Origin: Aquila chrysaetos chrysaetos
Taxonomy: Eukaryota > Chordata > Aves > Accipitriformes > Accipitridae
Assembly (NCBI RefSeq): GCF_900496995.4
Contig: NW_024470381.1
Coordinates: forward strand, 248,001 to 312,000
Length of the DNA stretch: 64,000 nt
Reading direction: 5' to 3'
A model generated the notes under the pieces. The model did not search any database and was not told the origin of the DNA. It was given only the letters and a program-made list of their open reading frames with translations. The translations under genes and the position numbers were made by a program. Shown one piece after another: positions 37,305 through 47,194 of the stretch (position 1 is its first letter; the number at the start of each line of letters is the position of its first letter).

Positions 37305-40300
37305 TTATTCCTGCCGGCTCACAGTCTCTAGAAAGCTGTAGCAGTCACGGTGGGAGCGACCCGAGTGACGGAGGGGCTGCTCCAGGACATCGGGGCACTT
37401 GGCCGTCCTGTCGAAGGAGAGAGAGAAGAAGGAGGCAGCATGAAGGCAGCTGCCAGCCCCAGAGCCAAGGAAGAGCTTGGGGACAGAGGGGGACGGGGTT
37501 CGGTCCCTGCCTGTACCCTCCTGCCAGCCCCCAAACACCAGGAGATGGGTGCAAGGGACGTGTGGGGCAGCGCAGCCCCACTGCCGGGTGCCCCACATTT
37601 GGGCGTGTGGCCCGATTCTGCCTGAGGCAGCAGCGGGGAGCAGGGGGCCGGTGCTTTTCCCACCCCCTCGCTTCCGAACCCAGAGCCTTATCCTGGTTCT
37701 ACAACCTCCCTCCTGGCCGTGGCTACAGGGAGAGACCAGTCCCTTGGGCAGTTTGGGGAGGGAAGAGTTTAATCCAGGACAGACAGACAGACATACAGAC
37801 GTCGCAGCCTCCCGGGCAAGCACAGCACCCGCCAGCCTCCACCACCCGACGCGCTTCCCAGGCTTTGGAAGGAACCAGATCCCGAAACCAGAGATGCCGG
37901 GAGCAAAGCACGGCAACTCCGGGATGTTTCGCAGGTAGAGTCAGGCTGTCAGCGGGAGTGTCAGAGCCAGCAAGCAGAAGTGGGAAGGACAGACAGACAA
38001 AACAAGAGCCCAGAGGGTGCGAGTGTCAGTCCCCCGTTAGTGGCCAGCCGGAGAAGGTGAATTCTTACGGAAACGCACCCGCTCAAAGTCCGTGATCTCC
38101 ACCGTGCCGGGGGCCACCTCCGCATCCGGCTGGCGGGGAAACGCCATGTCTCCTGAAGGGATGAAAAAAAAAAAAAAAAAAAAAACACCCCACAAATTGG
38201 GGCCTGAACCCCACGGCTCGCAGCAACCCCCCCCAGCCTTGGGGGATTAAAACTGGGGAGGGTCCCCTGTGGTGTGTACCCCCCCCATAATCCCCTCGCC
38301 ACCTTGCGTTCTATCCTCTGCCGGGCTCCCTGCCGCCTCCTCGTGCTTTCCCGAAGCCTCTTGCTCCGTGTTCGGCCTCATTTCTTCCCCTTGTGGGGGC
38401 TCTGCAGGGCTCTGCTCCCCCTGGGGGGGCCCAGCCAGCTCCACGAGGCTCAGTCCTGGGTGGGGAGCAGGAAGACACCAGAGTCAAGCCCCTGTTTGGC
38501 CCCTTCCCTTGTCCTGCTGCTCTGGCTACGTGTGCCCCCCAGATCCCAGGGGTTCAGCCCAGGTTTGGCCTGCCTCCCGTGTGTCCCCCCCCAGCCCTAA
38601 TTCAGGCAGATCCCCCCCCACTTTTACCTGGAATCTCTCCGGAATCCCCTCTCGACTTGGGGACAGTGGGACCTGAAAGGGGACTGTCCCCCAGACTGCT
38701 GCGGGGAGAGGCCAGATCCATCTCCTCGCCCCAGTCCGAGACGGGCTGGTGGCCTTCCACGGGGGAGAAGGGGCTCAGGGGGGTGCCAGCCCCCCGATCT
38801 GGGACAGGTGCCACAGTGGTGGGGGGCACGCGCAGTTTGGGAGCTGCAGCCTGGCCGGCTCTGGGGGGACGCTGGGCTTTGGGGGACGCACTGCGGGGTG
38901 CTTCGTCCTCGCTCGATGATCCTGGGCTGGTGCCACCGCCTTCTTCCTCCTCCTCTTCTTCCTCCTCCTCACTGACGTCCTCCCACTGGTCTTCATCTTC
39001 CTCAGGGCTCAGGGGGCGGGGAGGCTCCGGGAGGGCCCCACTCGGCGCTTCTTCCACCTACAGGCACAGAGTTGGGGAGTATCAGAGGGGGAGAAGGGCA
39101 CCTCGGTGCGGCCAAACATCCACTGGTTCCCCTCAGGCACTGCTGCAGCGTTTTACCTTCCGGCTCTCAGCTTCCTCGGTCGATACCGGCAGCTCCTTCT
39201 CCTCCCACCGGTTATCATGCATGCTGGAAGGAAAAAGAAGATTGCAGCGGCTCAGAAATCAAAATCCATGGAAAAAGGGGGCTCAGAGAAGAGCCCCAAC
39301 CCACCAAATTCTCATTGGGATGCTACCCCACCGACCTGTAGGGCTTGGTCCCGGTGCCCTGGCCACGTCCCCGGCCCTTTCTCCTCCGCTGGGTGCGATG
39401 TGGGGTGAGGAATTCCCCAAAAGTGAGAGGTTTGGGAGGAGGGCGCTTGTTTTCCTCCCCACCGCTCATTTCTGAGCCGGGCGCTGCCGCAGAGCCCTCC
39501 TTGAACCTAAAAAAGAAAATGGGTGACACCGGGGATGCTGCACCCCCCCCCCCCCCAAATCAACCCCCCAGGTCCCCCATTACGTACATGCTGTCCGATT
39601 TCTCGGCATCCCACTCCCGCCGCCACTGCCCGGTGGGTTTGCGGTGCCGCGCCAGGCGTTCCTGATCGATTTGTTCCCGTTCTTTCTTCCAGCGGACGTA
39701 TTCGGCTCGCTCCCGACCCGTCATGGAGAGCGTCATGTCCAGCTGCCCCCCAGCTTTCGGGCTGGAACGGCGTCCCTGCGGCGAGACATGGCTCGAGCCC
39801 TGTTCCAGCCACTCAACCCCACCTGGGACCCCCAAAAAAAACAAGGGGCAAGAGGTGGGGGGGACCCACCGGGGTACGTACGGGGCCCTGCCAGGTCTTC
39901 TCACGCTCCATTCCTGCCTTGACCTTGTCGAAATCAGCTCCCCCCCAATTTCGGACATGTCGCCGGCTCCCCTCTTTACGATCGGTGTCCTGGAAGGGGC
40001 CACTGCGGCGCGGGTCATCCAAGAAGTTACGTACAGGATTCTTCTCGTGAAGCCCGTCCTGAGTTGGCAGGGGTGGGGGGGAAGGGGATGTTGTCACACC
40101 TGGGGGAGACACTCGCAAACGACCGTCCTCCCCCCAGTTCCCTTTCCCTTCTCACCCGCTGGTTCCTCTCGTACTCTGCAATCTTCTCCATCTCCTCATT
40201 CATCTTCTCAATGTTCTGCCGCCGTCGCTCTTCCCACTCCTGGCGAGGAGAAACCAGCTGCCACCGGGGACCAGTAACCTCCTGCTGCTGCACCCCAGGG

Positions 40301-41594
40301 TGTGGGGTTAACCCACCCGACCCACAAAACACCCACCTTGGACTTTCGGTCGGGACCGGCATCACCCCCCATCACCGCACCAGCTGCCCCCCGGCCCCGC
40401 AAGCGCCGTCCCCGTCCGCCGCGCTCCGCCGGGGTCACGCCATTCCCACCAGCACCCTCCCAAAATGGCTTGGCAGGGGGTTCCCCCTGGGGGGAACGGC
40501 CAGAAGGACGCAACCCGGCACGCCCCGAGCCACGGGGAGTGGCGCCACGTCCAGGTTTCGGGGTGCCCAATGGCTTCTTGTCCTTCACCACACGCTTCTC
40601 CTGGAGAGAAAGAAATGGGGGAGGGGGGGGTTCAGTGAGACACAATGGGCCCCCACCTTGCCCTGAACCCCAACTCCCCCCACTCACCCCGGGGGAGAGC
40701 ATAACCTGGACAGTGACGGAGAGATCCTTGTCCACCCATCTCCTCTCTGGCTCAGCATCAGCTGGCCTCACGCGGCGCAAAGCCGTCACCGCAATTCCCT
40801 CCTGCTCCGCTTTCTTCCGATCTTCCTCGATCCTGTTATCGGGACACGGGCGTGAGCTGGGACAAACCCCCCTCGCCGTGGATTTTGGGGAGATGAAAGA
40901 CAGGACAGACACCTCCTCCTCTCCCCCCCTTCTACCCCAACTCCCTCCTGTGACCCCGTGTTACATTAAACCCCCTCACCCGTGGATTTTGGGGAAATGA
41001 AGAACAGGACAAACAACCACTGCCCCCCCTCCAAACTCCCACCTGTGACCCCGTAGTACATTAAACCCCCCCCGTGGATTTTGGCGAGGTGAAGGACAGG
41101 ACAAACACCCCACCCCCCCCCCCCAAACTCCCTTCTGTGGCCCCGTATTACATTAAACCCCGCCCCCCCCCGCCAGTGTTAAGCCGCTGCGGGCATTAGG
41201 GGGGATTAGGGGCTGTAAGCAGGCAGCGGGGGGGGGGGGGGGGAGGAAGGACGCAGCCGAGCCCCCCCCCCCCACCTGATAACGCTTAATAAGGGCCTCG
41301 TTCTTCTTCCGTAGCGCTTCGATACGTTTATCCAGCTCCGCGTCCTTCTCCTCCTTCGATCTCAGGTCCAGCGCGGCCGACTGAGGGGGGGGGGGGGAAC
41401 GGGGTGAGAGCGGGGAGCGGCCCTCCGCCATCCCGGTCTGGGCGGGCAGGCCGCCAGGCCCCCCCCACCTCGACAAACCCCTTAAGAGCCCCGGCCCGAC
41501 CCCAACAAGGCCCACCCGGACCCCCGGGAGCGGAGAGGCCCGTCCAGGCCCGCATCCCCCCCCCCCCCCCCCACCCCGGGCCAGGTCTCACCAT
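37305..41594 (-). CDS. CCDC9: Coiled-coil domain protein CCDC9 (EJC-associated)
   Basis: Human CCDC9 is a probable exon-junction-complex component. Exons: 41592-41594 (ATG alone, then the donor), 41276-41380, 40688-40832, 40337-40600, 40156-40239, 39882-40058, 39588-39775, 39336-39506, 39157-39223, 38628-39057, 38303-38455, 38069-38152, and 37305 or 37328 to 37407. Recognised blocks are the N-terminal coiled coil (KEEKDAELDKRIEALRKKNE), RRRQNIEKMNEEMEKIAEYE, NPVRNFLDDPRRSGP, MTLSMTGRERAEY, RHRKPTGQWRREWDAEK, an acidic run and SPVEGHQPVSDWGEE. About 650 codons are expected, longer than the remembered human 531. Two oddities. Exon 3 is two bases out of phase with exon 2, where family members encode QEIEEDRKK. 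The last exon is open in two frames: the spliced frame ends at 37328, while the other, ending at 37305, reads TAKCPDVLEQPLRHS and ends SFLETVSRQE, and looks more protein-like. If exon 12 is not spliced, it stops at 38037-38039. Confidence 0.88.
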
Positions 41595-41690
41595 GGCGGC
41601 TGCCAAGCCGCACACGGACCAACCCGACAACCGGTTGTCCCCGCCCACTCGCTCGTCGGAACGGCTTCCGCTTCCGCTGCGGGATTAACG
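41595..41690 (-). promoter_or_regulatory. CCDC9 promoter
   Basis: On the minus strand two GCGGAAG ETS-type boxes and a GGGCGGGG Sp1 box lie just upstream of the ATG-bearing exon. There is no TATA box, and the ATG is followed at once by the intron 1 donor. Confidence 0.55.
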
Positions 41691-41699
41691 GGAGGCGGT

Positions 41700-42288
41700 G
41701 AGGTTTTTAAAAGGGCGATGGTGCCGGGAGGGGTGGGGCCCACCGTAGGTCTGGGAGTGCTGGTGTCTGTCCCTCTGTCCCCTCCCGGAGGTCTGTCCGT
41801 CCTCCCCGCTCAGCCTCGGGGACTGTCCCCGTGCTGCCCTCTGCCCTGGCTGGGGCACCCGTGTCCCCCTCGTGTCCACCCCGTGTCCACCCCGTGTCCC
41901 CCCGATGTCCCCCCGTCCCCATTTCCCAGCACGCCCCATCTCCTGCCGGTGCCCGTCCCCCTGTCCGTGCCCCCACCTCCCGTGTCCCCTCCCGTCCCCC
42001 GTGTCCCCCCGTCCCCGTGCCTCTGCCCCCCCCCGCCCCTTCTATTGCCCCGCGGTGGGCGTGGCTCCCCGCCTCCTCCCGCCTTTACCCCTCCCACCGT
42101 AGGCGGGGCTGGAGGAGCGGTGTGGGCGTGTCTCTTCCCCCCCCCCCGCCCCGCCGCCACGCCCCCCGGCTGTCTCCATGGCAGCTGCGGCTCTGACCGC
42201 CGCGGCGCGTCGCGATTGGCTGGGCCGGGTAGGGCGCGCGGCGAGGGGGGCGGGGGCTCGGCCCTGGGCCGGGACCTATAGCGGGATC
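41700..42288. other. C-rich low-complexity DNA and CpG-rich block
   Basis: Positions 41780-42030 are imperfect 'cccgtgtcccc' repeats. At 42170-42260 a CpG-rich block contains an inverted CCAAT box (GATTGGCTG). It also contains a short plus-strand frame (MAAAALTAAARRDWLGR) ending at a possible donor (GGCCGG|GTAGGG). This may be an unrecognised promoter or exon, but no downstream partner was found. Confidence 0.5.
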
Positions 42289-43845
42289 TAGAGCGGGACC
42301 TATGGACGGACCCATAGCGGTACTCATACTGGTACCCACAGCAGCACCTGTGGACGTACCCACAGCGGTACCTATAGCCGTACCTATAGCGGGTACCTAT
42401 ACCGACACCCATAGCGGTACCTGCGGATGTACCTGTAGCCATACCGATGGTTGTACCTATAGCAGCACCTATGGAGGTACCCACAGCGGTATCTATAGCC
42501 ATACCTATAGTTTTACCTACAGCAGCACCCATAGCCGTACCCACAGCAGTACCTATAGCCATACCTATAGCGGGTACCTATACCGACACCCATAGCAGTA
42601 CCTGCGGATGTACCTGTAGCCATACCAATGGTTGTATCTATAGCAGCACCTATGGAGGTACCCACAGCGGTATCTATAGCCATACCTATAGTTTTACCTA
42701 CAGCAGCACCCACAGCCGTACCCACAGCGGTACCTATACCAATACCCATAGCTGTACCAATGTACTGCTTATGTATAAACCTATAGCGGTACCCACAGTG
42801 TTACCTACAGCTGTTACCTATAGCAGCACCTGTAGCTATACCCATAGCCGGTACCCATAGCCAATACCTAAAGCCGGCACTTATAGATGTATCTACAGCT
42901 GGTACCTATAGATATACATATAGCTGGTACCTATATATGTACCCATAGAGATGCATCTATAGCTGGTGCTTATAGGCACTAGCTATAGCTAGTATCCATA
43001 GATGCACCCATAGCCAGTACCTATAGCTGTTACCTACAGCCAGTGCCTATGACCGGTATCCATAGAAGTACCTATACCTATAGCCAGTACGCATAGATGT
43101 GCCCAGAGTTGGTGCTTATAGCCAGTACCCATAGCTGGTACCCATAGATGCACCCATAGCCAGTTCCTATGGCTGGTACCTATAGCTGTTACCTGTAGCT
43201 GTTACCTACAGCTGGTACCCATAGCCATTACGCATAGCCGGTACCTATAGCCGGTACCCATAGCCAGTACCTACAGCCATTACCTACAGCTGTTACCTAC
43301 AGCTGGTACCTACAGCCAGTACCTATAGCCGGTACCCATAGCGGGTACCTACAGGCAGTACCTATAGCCATTACTTACAGCTGGTACCTATAGCTGGTAC
43401 CCATAGCCAGTACCTATGGCCATTACCTATAGCTGGTACCTACAGCTGGTACCTACAGCTGGTACCCATAGCTGGTACCTACAGCCAGTACATATAGCTG
43501 GTACCCATAGCCATTACCTACACCCGGTACCCATAGCTGGTACCTACAGCTGTCACCTCTAGCTGGTACCTATAGCAGTTACCTATAGCCAGTACCTATA
43601 GCTGGTACCCACAGCAGTTACCTCTAGCCGGTATCTACAGCCGGCACCCATAGCCAGTGGTACCGGTACCCATAGCTGGTACCTATAGCCAGTACCCATA
43701 GCAGTTACACATAGCCAGTACCTACAACCAATACCCATAGCTGTTACCTACAGCCAGTACCTATAGCTGGTACCTATGGTCGGTACCTATAGCCGGTACC
43801 CATAGGTTCGCCCATAGGTTCGCCCACAAGTTCACCCTCGGCCCC
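42289..43845. repeat. GGTACC-rich tandem array, 12-bp then 13-bp units
   Basis: The first part (42289 to about 42830) has 12-bp units such as 'cctatagccata' and is therefore open in every frame. It contains a higher-order copy of 181 bp: the block starting at 42391 is repeated from 42572. From about 42850 the period becomes 13 bp ('ggtacctatagct') and GGTACC (KpnI) palindromes recur throughout. The array separates the divergent CCDC9 and BBC3 genes. The long translations it yields on both strands are artefacts. Confidence 0.92.
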
Positions 43846-44387
43846 GCCGGTTCCCGCACGCTCGCGCGCTCCGCTGGATACAGCGCCGCCGCGGGCGCGG
43901 GGGGCGGCGGGAAGCGGCTCCGTCCAATAGGAGCGCGGCGGCAGCACGCGGGCGATGGAAGAGGTGGCGGCGGCGGGGGGGGGCGAGGGGGGGAGCGGCC
44001 GGAGGGGGGCGGGGGGGCGGGGCCAGGGGTGACCGGCGGGGCACTGGGGGGGGGGCAGAGGTCAGGAGTCAAGGGTCGAACCGGGGGGCAGCGGGCGGGC
44101 CTGCTGTCACCGGGCAAAGACCGGGGGGACCCCGTACCCCCCCCGCTTAGTGACACCCGGGGGTTGTGGGGTTTTTTTTGGGGGGGGACACGACACTGTC
44201 CGCGGCGGCGCCTGGTTGGCCCCTTCCCGCTGTTACCGGGGCGGCGGCGGAGAAACCTTTCCCTGGAAACCGGCGGAGGCGGCTGAGTGGCTGCGCCCGC
44301 CCCGGGACCCGCCCCGGGACCCGCCCCGGCCCGGGGGGGGGCGGGGGGAGGGGGGGAGATCCCCGACCGCCGCCGCCGCCGATCGTC

Positions 44388-44407
44388 GCACAAGCCCGAA
44401 CTTGTCC
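44388..44407 (+). promoter_or_regulatory. p53 response element of BBC3
   Basis: Two abutting decamers, GCACAAGCCC and GAACTTGTCC, match RRRCWWGYYY with one mismatch in the first half and none in the second, with zero spacer. The mammalian PUMA site (as remembered: CTGCAAGTCC then TGACTTGTCC) sits at a comparable place just upstream of the first exon. Confidence 0.7.
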
Positions 44408-44460
44408 GGGGGGAGGGGGCGGGGTTTGGGGGGGAGGGGGAAGGCCGGGGGCGTGGCTCT

Positions 44461-44468
44461 TGACGTCA
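44461..44468 (+). promoter_or_regulatory. CRE/ATF palindrome TGACGTCA
   Basis: A perfect palindromic cAMP/ATF response element in the BBC3 CpG-rich promoter, about 150 bases upstream of the first-exon donor. Confidence 0.6.
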
Positions 44469-44787
44469 CGGGCGGGGAGGCGTGGAATGAGGCAGGGGGA
44501 GGTGGGCGGGGCCTCCGCCCCAGAGAGCGGGCAGGGTTCAGTCGCGCGCTGCCAGACCGAGCACGGTGCCGGTGCCGATCGCAACGCGCCGCCCCGTCAC
44601 GGTTCATGCAGCTGCAGTGAGTTGGGGGGGCGGTGGGGTTTTTTTTGGGGGGGGTGGGGGGGTGGGTTGGGGTTTTTTTTGGGGGGGGGGGTGTTGGGGG
44701 GGTGTTGTCCCAGCAGAGGGTCCCGTGGGGAAACGGGGAGGGGGGTGGTGGGCAAGGTGGAGGGGGGGGTGTGCGGGTAAAGAGACC

Positions 44788-44823
44788 TCACACACACACG
44801 CACACACGCACACACACGCACAC
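44788..44823. repeat. CA/CACG microsatellite in BBC3 intron 1
   Basis: A short (CA)n tract interspersed with CACG, within the intron after the non-coding exon. Confidence 0.85.
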
Positions 44824-45032
44824 GGTGTTTGGGGTGGGGGGGTCACCGGGGGTCCCGGCGGGTCGCTGCCCGGTTTGTTTACAAACAGCTCCCGCTCCCG
44901 AGGGCGCCCCCTGGCGGGCGCGGGAAAACGTTGGGGTTGTGGTGGAGGGGGGGTTGTCGTCCCGCCACGCGTGGGGTTCCCCCCCCCTAAAAAAACCCCA
45001 AACAACAACCCATACAGAGCCCCCCGGGTGCG

Positions 45033-46611
45033 ATGGCCAGACCGCTGCGGGAAGGGAGCCTCGGCGAGCCTCCAGCCCCCCTGCCTGCACATCCTGCCTG
45101 CAGGGGGGGGGGGGGAGCGTTGGCCCTGCCTGCACATCCTGCCTGCAGGGGGGAGAGGGGGGGGGCGTTGGTCCTGCGTGGGGATCCCCCCCCCCCTCAC
45201 GCCCCCCCCAAGTCGTCATCCCCGTTTGAGCTGCGCTTGTCCCGGGGCTCCCCCCCCCAACTTCGTTCTCTATCGCTGCGGGACACGGGGAACCCCTGGC
45301 GCTGCCCACGGTGAGTGTCGCGGGGAGGGGGTGTGGGGGGGTCCCCATACACGGGGGGGGGGTCCCCATACCCGGGGGAGGCGGGGATCCGTACCCTCCC
45401 CAGAGCCAGTTCGCTGCCAGCTCCTGTTTAGACAGGCAGCAAGTCTGGGCATGACCCCCTTCCCCTCCCCACTTGTGTTTTGGGGGGCCACGTGGTGGGG
45501 GGAGTGGGCAGCTGCCTGTGCCCCCCCCTCCCCCTGTGGCCCCCCCCCCCCAAAAGCACTGGGAATTGTTCTGGGCTTTCCTGTTGACGAGCCCCCCCCC
45601 CCCCATATCCTGGTGCAGGCAGCACAGGCAGCGCTGCCCTGCCTGCTGCTTTGAGGAGGGGGGGGTGCAGCCTGACCTCCCCCCCACCTCCCCACAGGTG
45701 AGTTTCACCCTACGGAGGATGGGGACCACGAGGGACCCCCCCAAAGTGGGGGGAGCCGGGGGGGGGGCTGTCCCCAACGGTCACCTCCCCGGGGCAGCCC
45801 CCGGTCCGGAGCAGGAGCTGGGCGCCCGCCTGCGCCGTTTGGGTGACGCTTTCCAGCGGACCTACGAGCAGCAGGTAAGGGGGGGGGCACGCCAAAATTT
45901 GGGGGGGGTCCCCCCTAGGGACGCTTTTGGATGGGGGGCACCCCAAAATCCTGCATCCCCCCCTCCTGCCATTCCCAGTGTTATGTCCCATGATTTTTGC
46001 TCCCTGTGGGGATGGTGGCTGTTATTTGGGGGGGGGGGCACCCCCTAAATCGGGGGGGTGGGCACCCCCAAATTTGGGGTGGGGGCTCCCCCAGGGATGC
46101 TTTTGGGTGGGGGTACCCCAAAATCTCACATCTCCCCCCATTCCCAGTGTTATTCCACCCCCCATACCCAGTGTTATCCCCTCTGCTTTTAGCTCGTCAC
46201 AGGGAGGGAGGGTGGCTGTTAATTGGGGGGGGGGGGGGGCACCCCCAAATTAGGCAGGCCCCCCCCCAAAAAAAAGGCACCGCCGGCTTGTTTGCACGCG
46301 CGCGTGCGAGCCAGCCGCTGACTCACAACCTATAAATAGCAGCGGGTCTATGAGGCAGGGAGCCAGCGGCGGCGCGAGGGCGGGGGGGACCCCCTAAAAA
46401 CAGCCCCCCCCCAAAATAAACACAACACCCCCCCCCCTAATTAACACGCACTCCCCAACACACACTAATTAAGATCTCTCGTCAGCAGCGGGAGCAGCGG
46501 GGCGGCGTCGGCGGCATTTTTTGGGGTCACCTTTACCGCCTGGTCTCGCAGTTGCTGGGAGCCGTCTACAACCTGCAGGCAGCTGCCTTGCCCGCGCGGG
46601 AAGCCAACTAG
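45033..46611 (+). CDS. BBC3: BH3-only pro-apoptotic protein BBC3 (PUMA)
   Basis: PUMA binds BCL2-family guardians at mitochondria and triggers apoptosis under p53 control. Coding exons: 45033-45310 (exon begins at 45018), 45619-45874 and 46486-46611, giving 219 residues (human 193). The start MARPLREGS resembles human MARARQEGS. The BH3 helix GARLRRLGDAFQRTYEQQ (about residues 161-178) has the LxxxGD signature. The last exon encodes a hydrophobic tail (FWGHLYRLVSQLLGAVYN) where PUMA has WRVLYNLIMGLL. The acceptor at 45619 is chosen because it alone keeps phase; a better-looking one at 45698 would be out of frame. Exon 2 contains an internal duplication of LPAHPACRG. BMF is the alternative family, but position between CCDC9 and SAE1 and the p53 site argue for BBC3. 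The 3' UTR runs to about 47155 with TATATAG-rich sequence. Confidence 0.85.
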
Positions 46612-47132
46612 CCCTGCCTGTACTTTCCTGCCTGTACTCCTGCCTGTACTCCTGCCTGCAAGGACTAACACCCCCCCCCCCCCTCACCTGGCCGCCCCCC
46701 CTGCCTCCCCCCTTCACCACCACCACCGTGAAGAGAAGCTGCCCCATGCTGCAGCTCCCGGGGGGTCACTGCTGGATCATCCTCCCCCCCCCCCCCAGTT
46801 TCTATTTATTTAATTTATTGGGGTTTTTTGTTGGGGGGGGTATAGGTGGAGGGAGGGGGACATGGGGGGGGCACCCCCAGCCCCGCCCCCCCCCCCCCCA
46901 AAATACGGTGCTCCTGATGTCGCAGCCCCCCCTCCCTGCTCTGGTCGGGCTTCCCCATGGGGGGGGTACACAGCACTCTGTATATACTGTATGTTGGAAC
47001 TGTATATAGGGGAGGGGGGGGGGCTGTACATTATATATAGGGAAGGCAGTGTATATAGGGGGTGGGGGGGCTGTATATAGGGGAAGACAGCAGTTGTATA
47101 TGATCAGTTACTTTTTTTGTACGTTTCTTTTC

Positions 47133-47138
47133 AATAAA
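47133..47138 (+). terminator. BBC3 poly(A) signal AATAAA
   Basis: A canonical AATAAA follows an AT-rich stretch at the end of the BBC3 3' UTR, about 520 bases beyond the stop. Confidence 0.75.
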
Positions 47139-47194
47139 ATGAATTTAAGGAGAGGGCGTGTGGCAGCAGTGCAGGTGGGGCGGGGGTTGGAGGG

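Larger units (their letters stand above)
43846..44616 (+). promoter_or_regulatory. BBC3 CpG-rich promoter and non-coding first exon
   Basis: About 0.75 kb of very GC-rich, CpG-dense DNA ends at a splice donor (GCTGCA|GTGAGT) after 44616. The matching acceptor lies at 45017. It contains the p53-type element and CRE listed below. The transcription start is not defined and probably falls around 44500-44570. Confidence 0.6.

Noticed and set aside
42177-42300. Possible first exon starting MAAAALTAAARRDWLGR in a CpG block
   Set aside because: A donor-like GGCCGG|GTAGGG exists, but no downstream exon was found before the tandem array, and such frames arise easily in CpG-rich DNA.
41810-42860. Repetitive Ile/Gly/Thr and Ser/Tyr/Thr proteins on both strands
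   Set aside because: The 12-bp unit length is a multiple of three, so every frame stays open. No start context, splice site or homology supports a gene.
43761-44393. 210-codon minus-strand Pro/Arg-rich frame
   Set aside because: It lies antisense in the BBC3 CpG island and shows only composition-driven low complexity.
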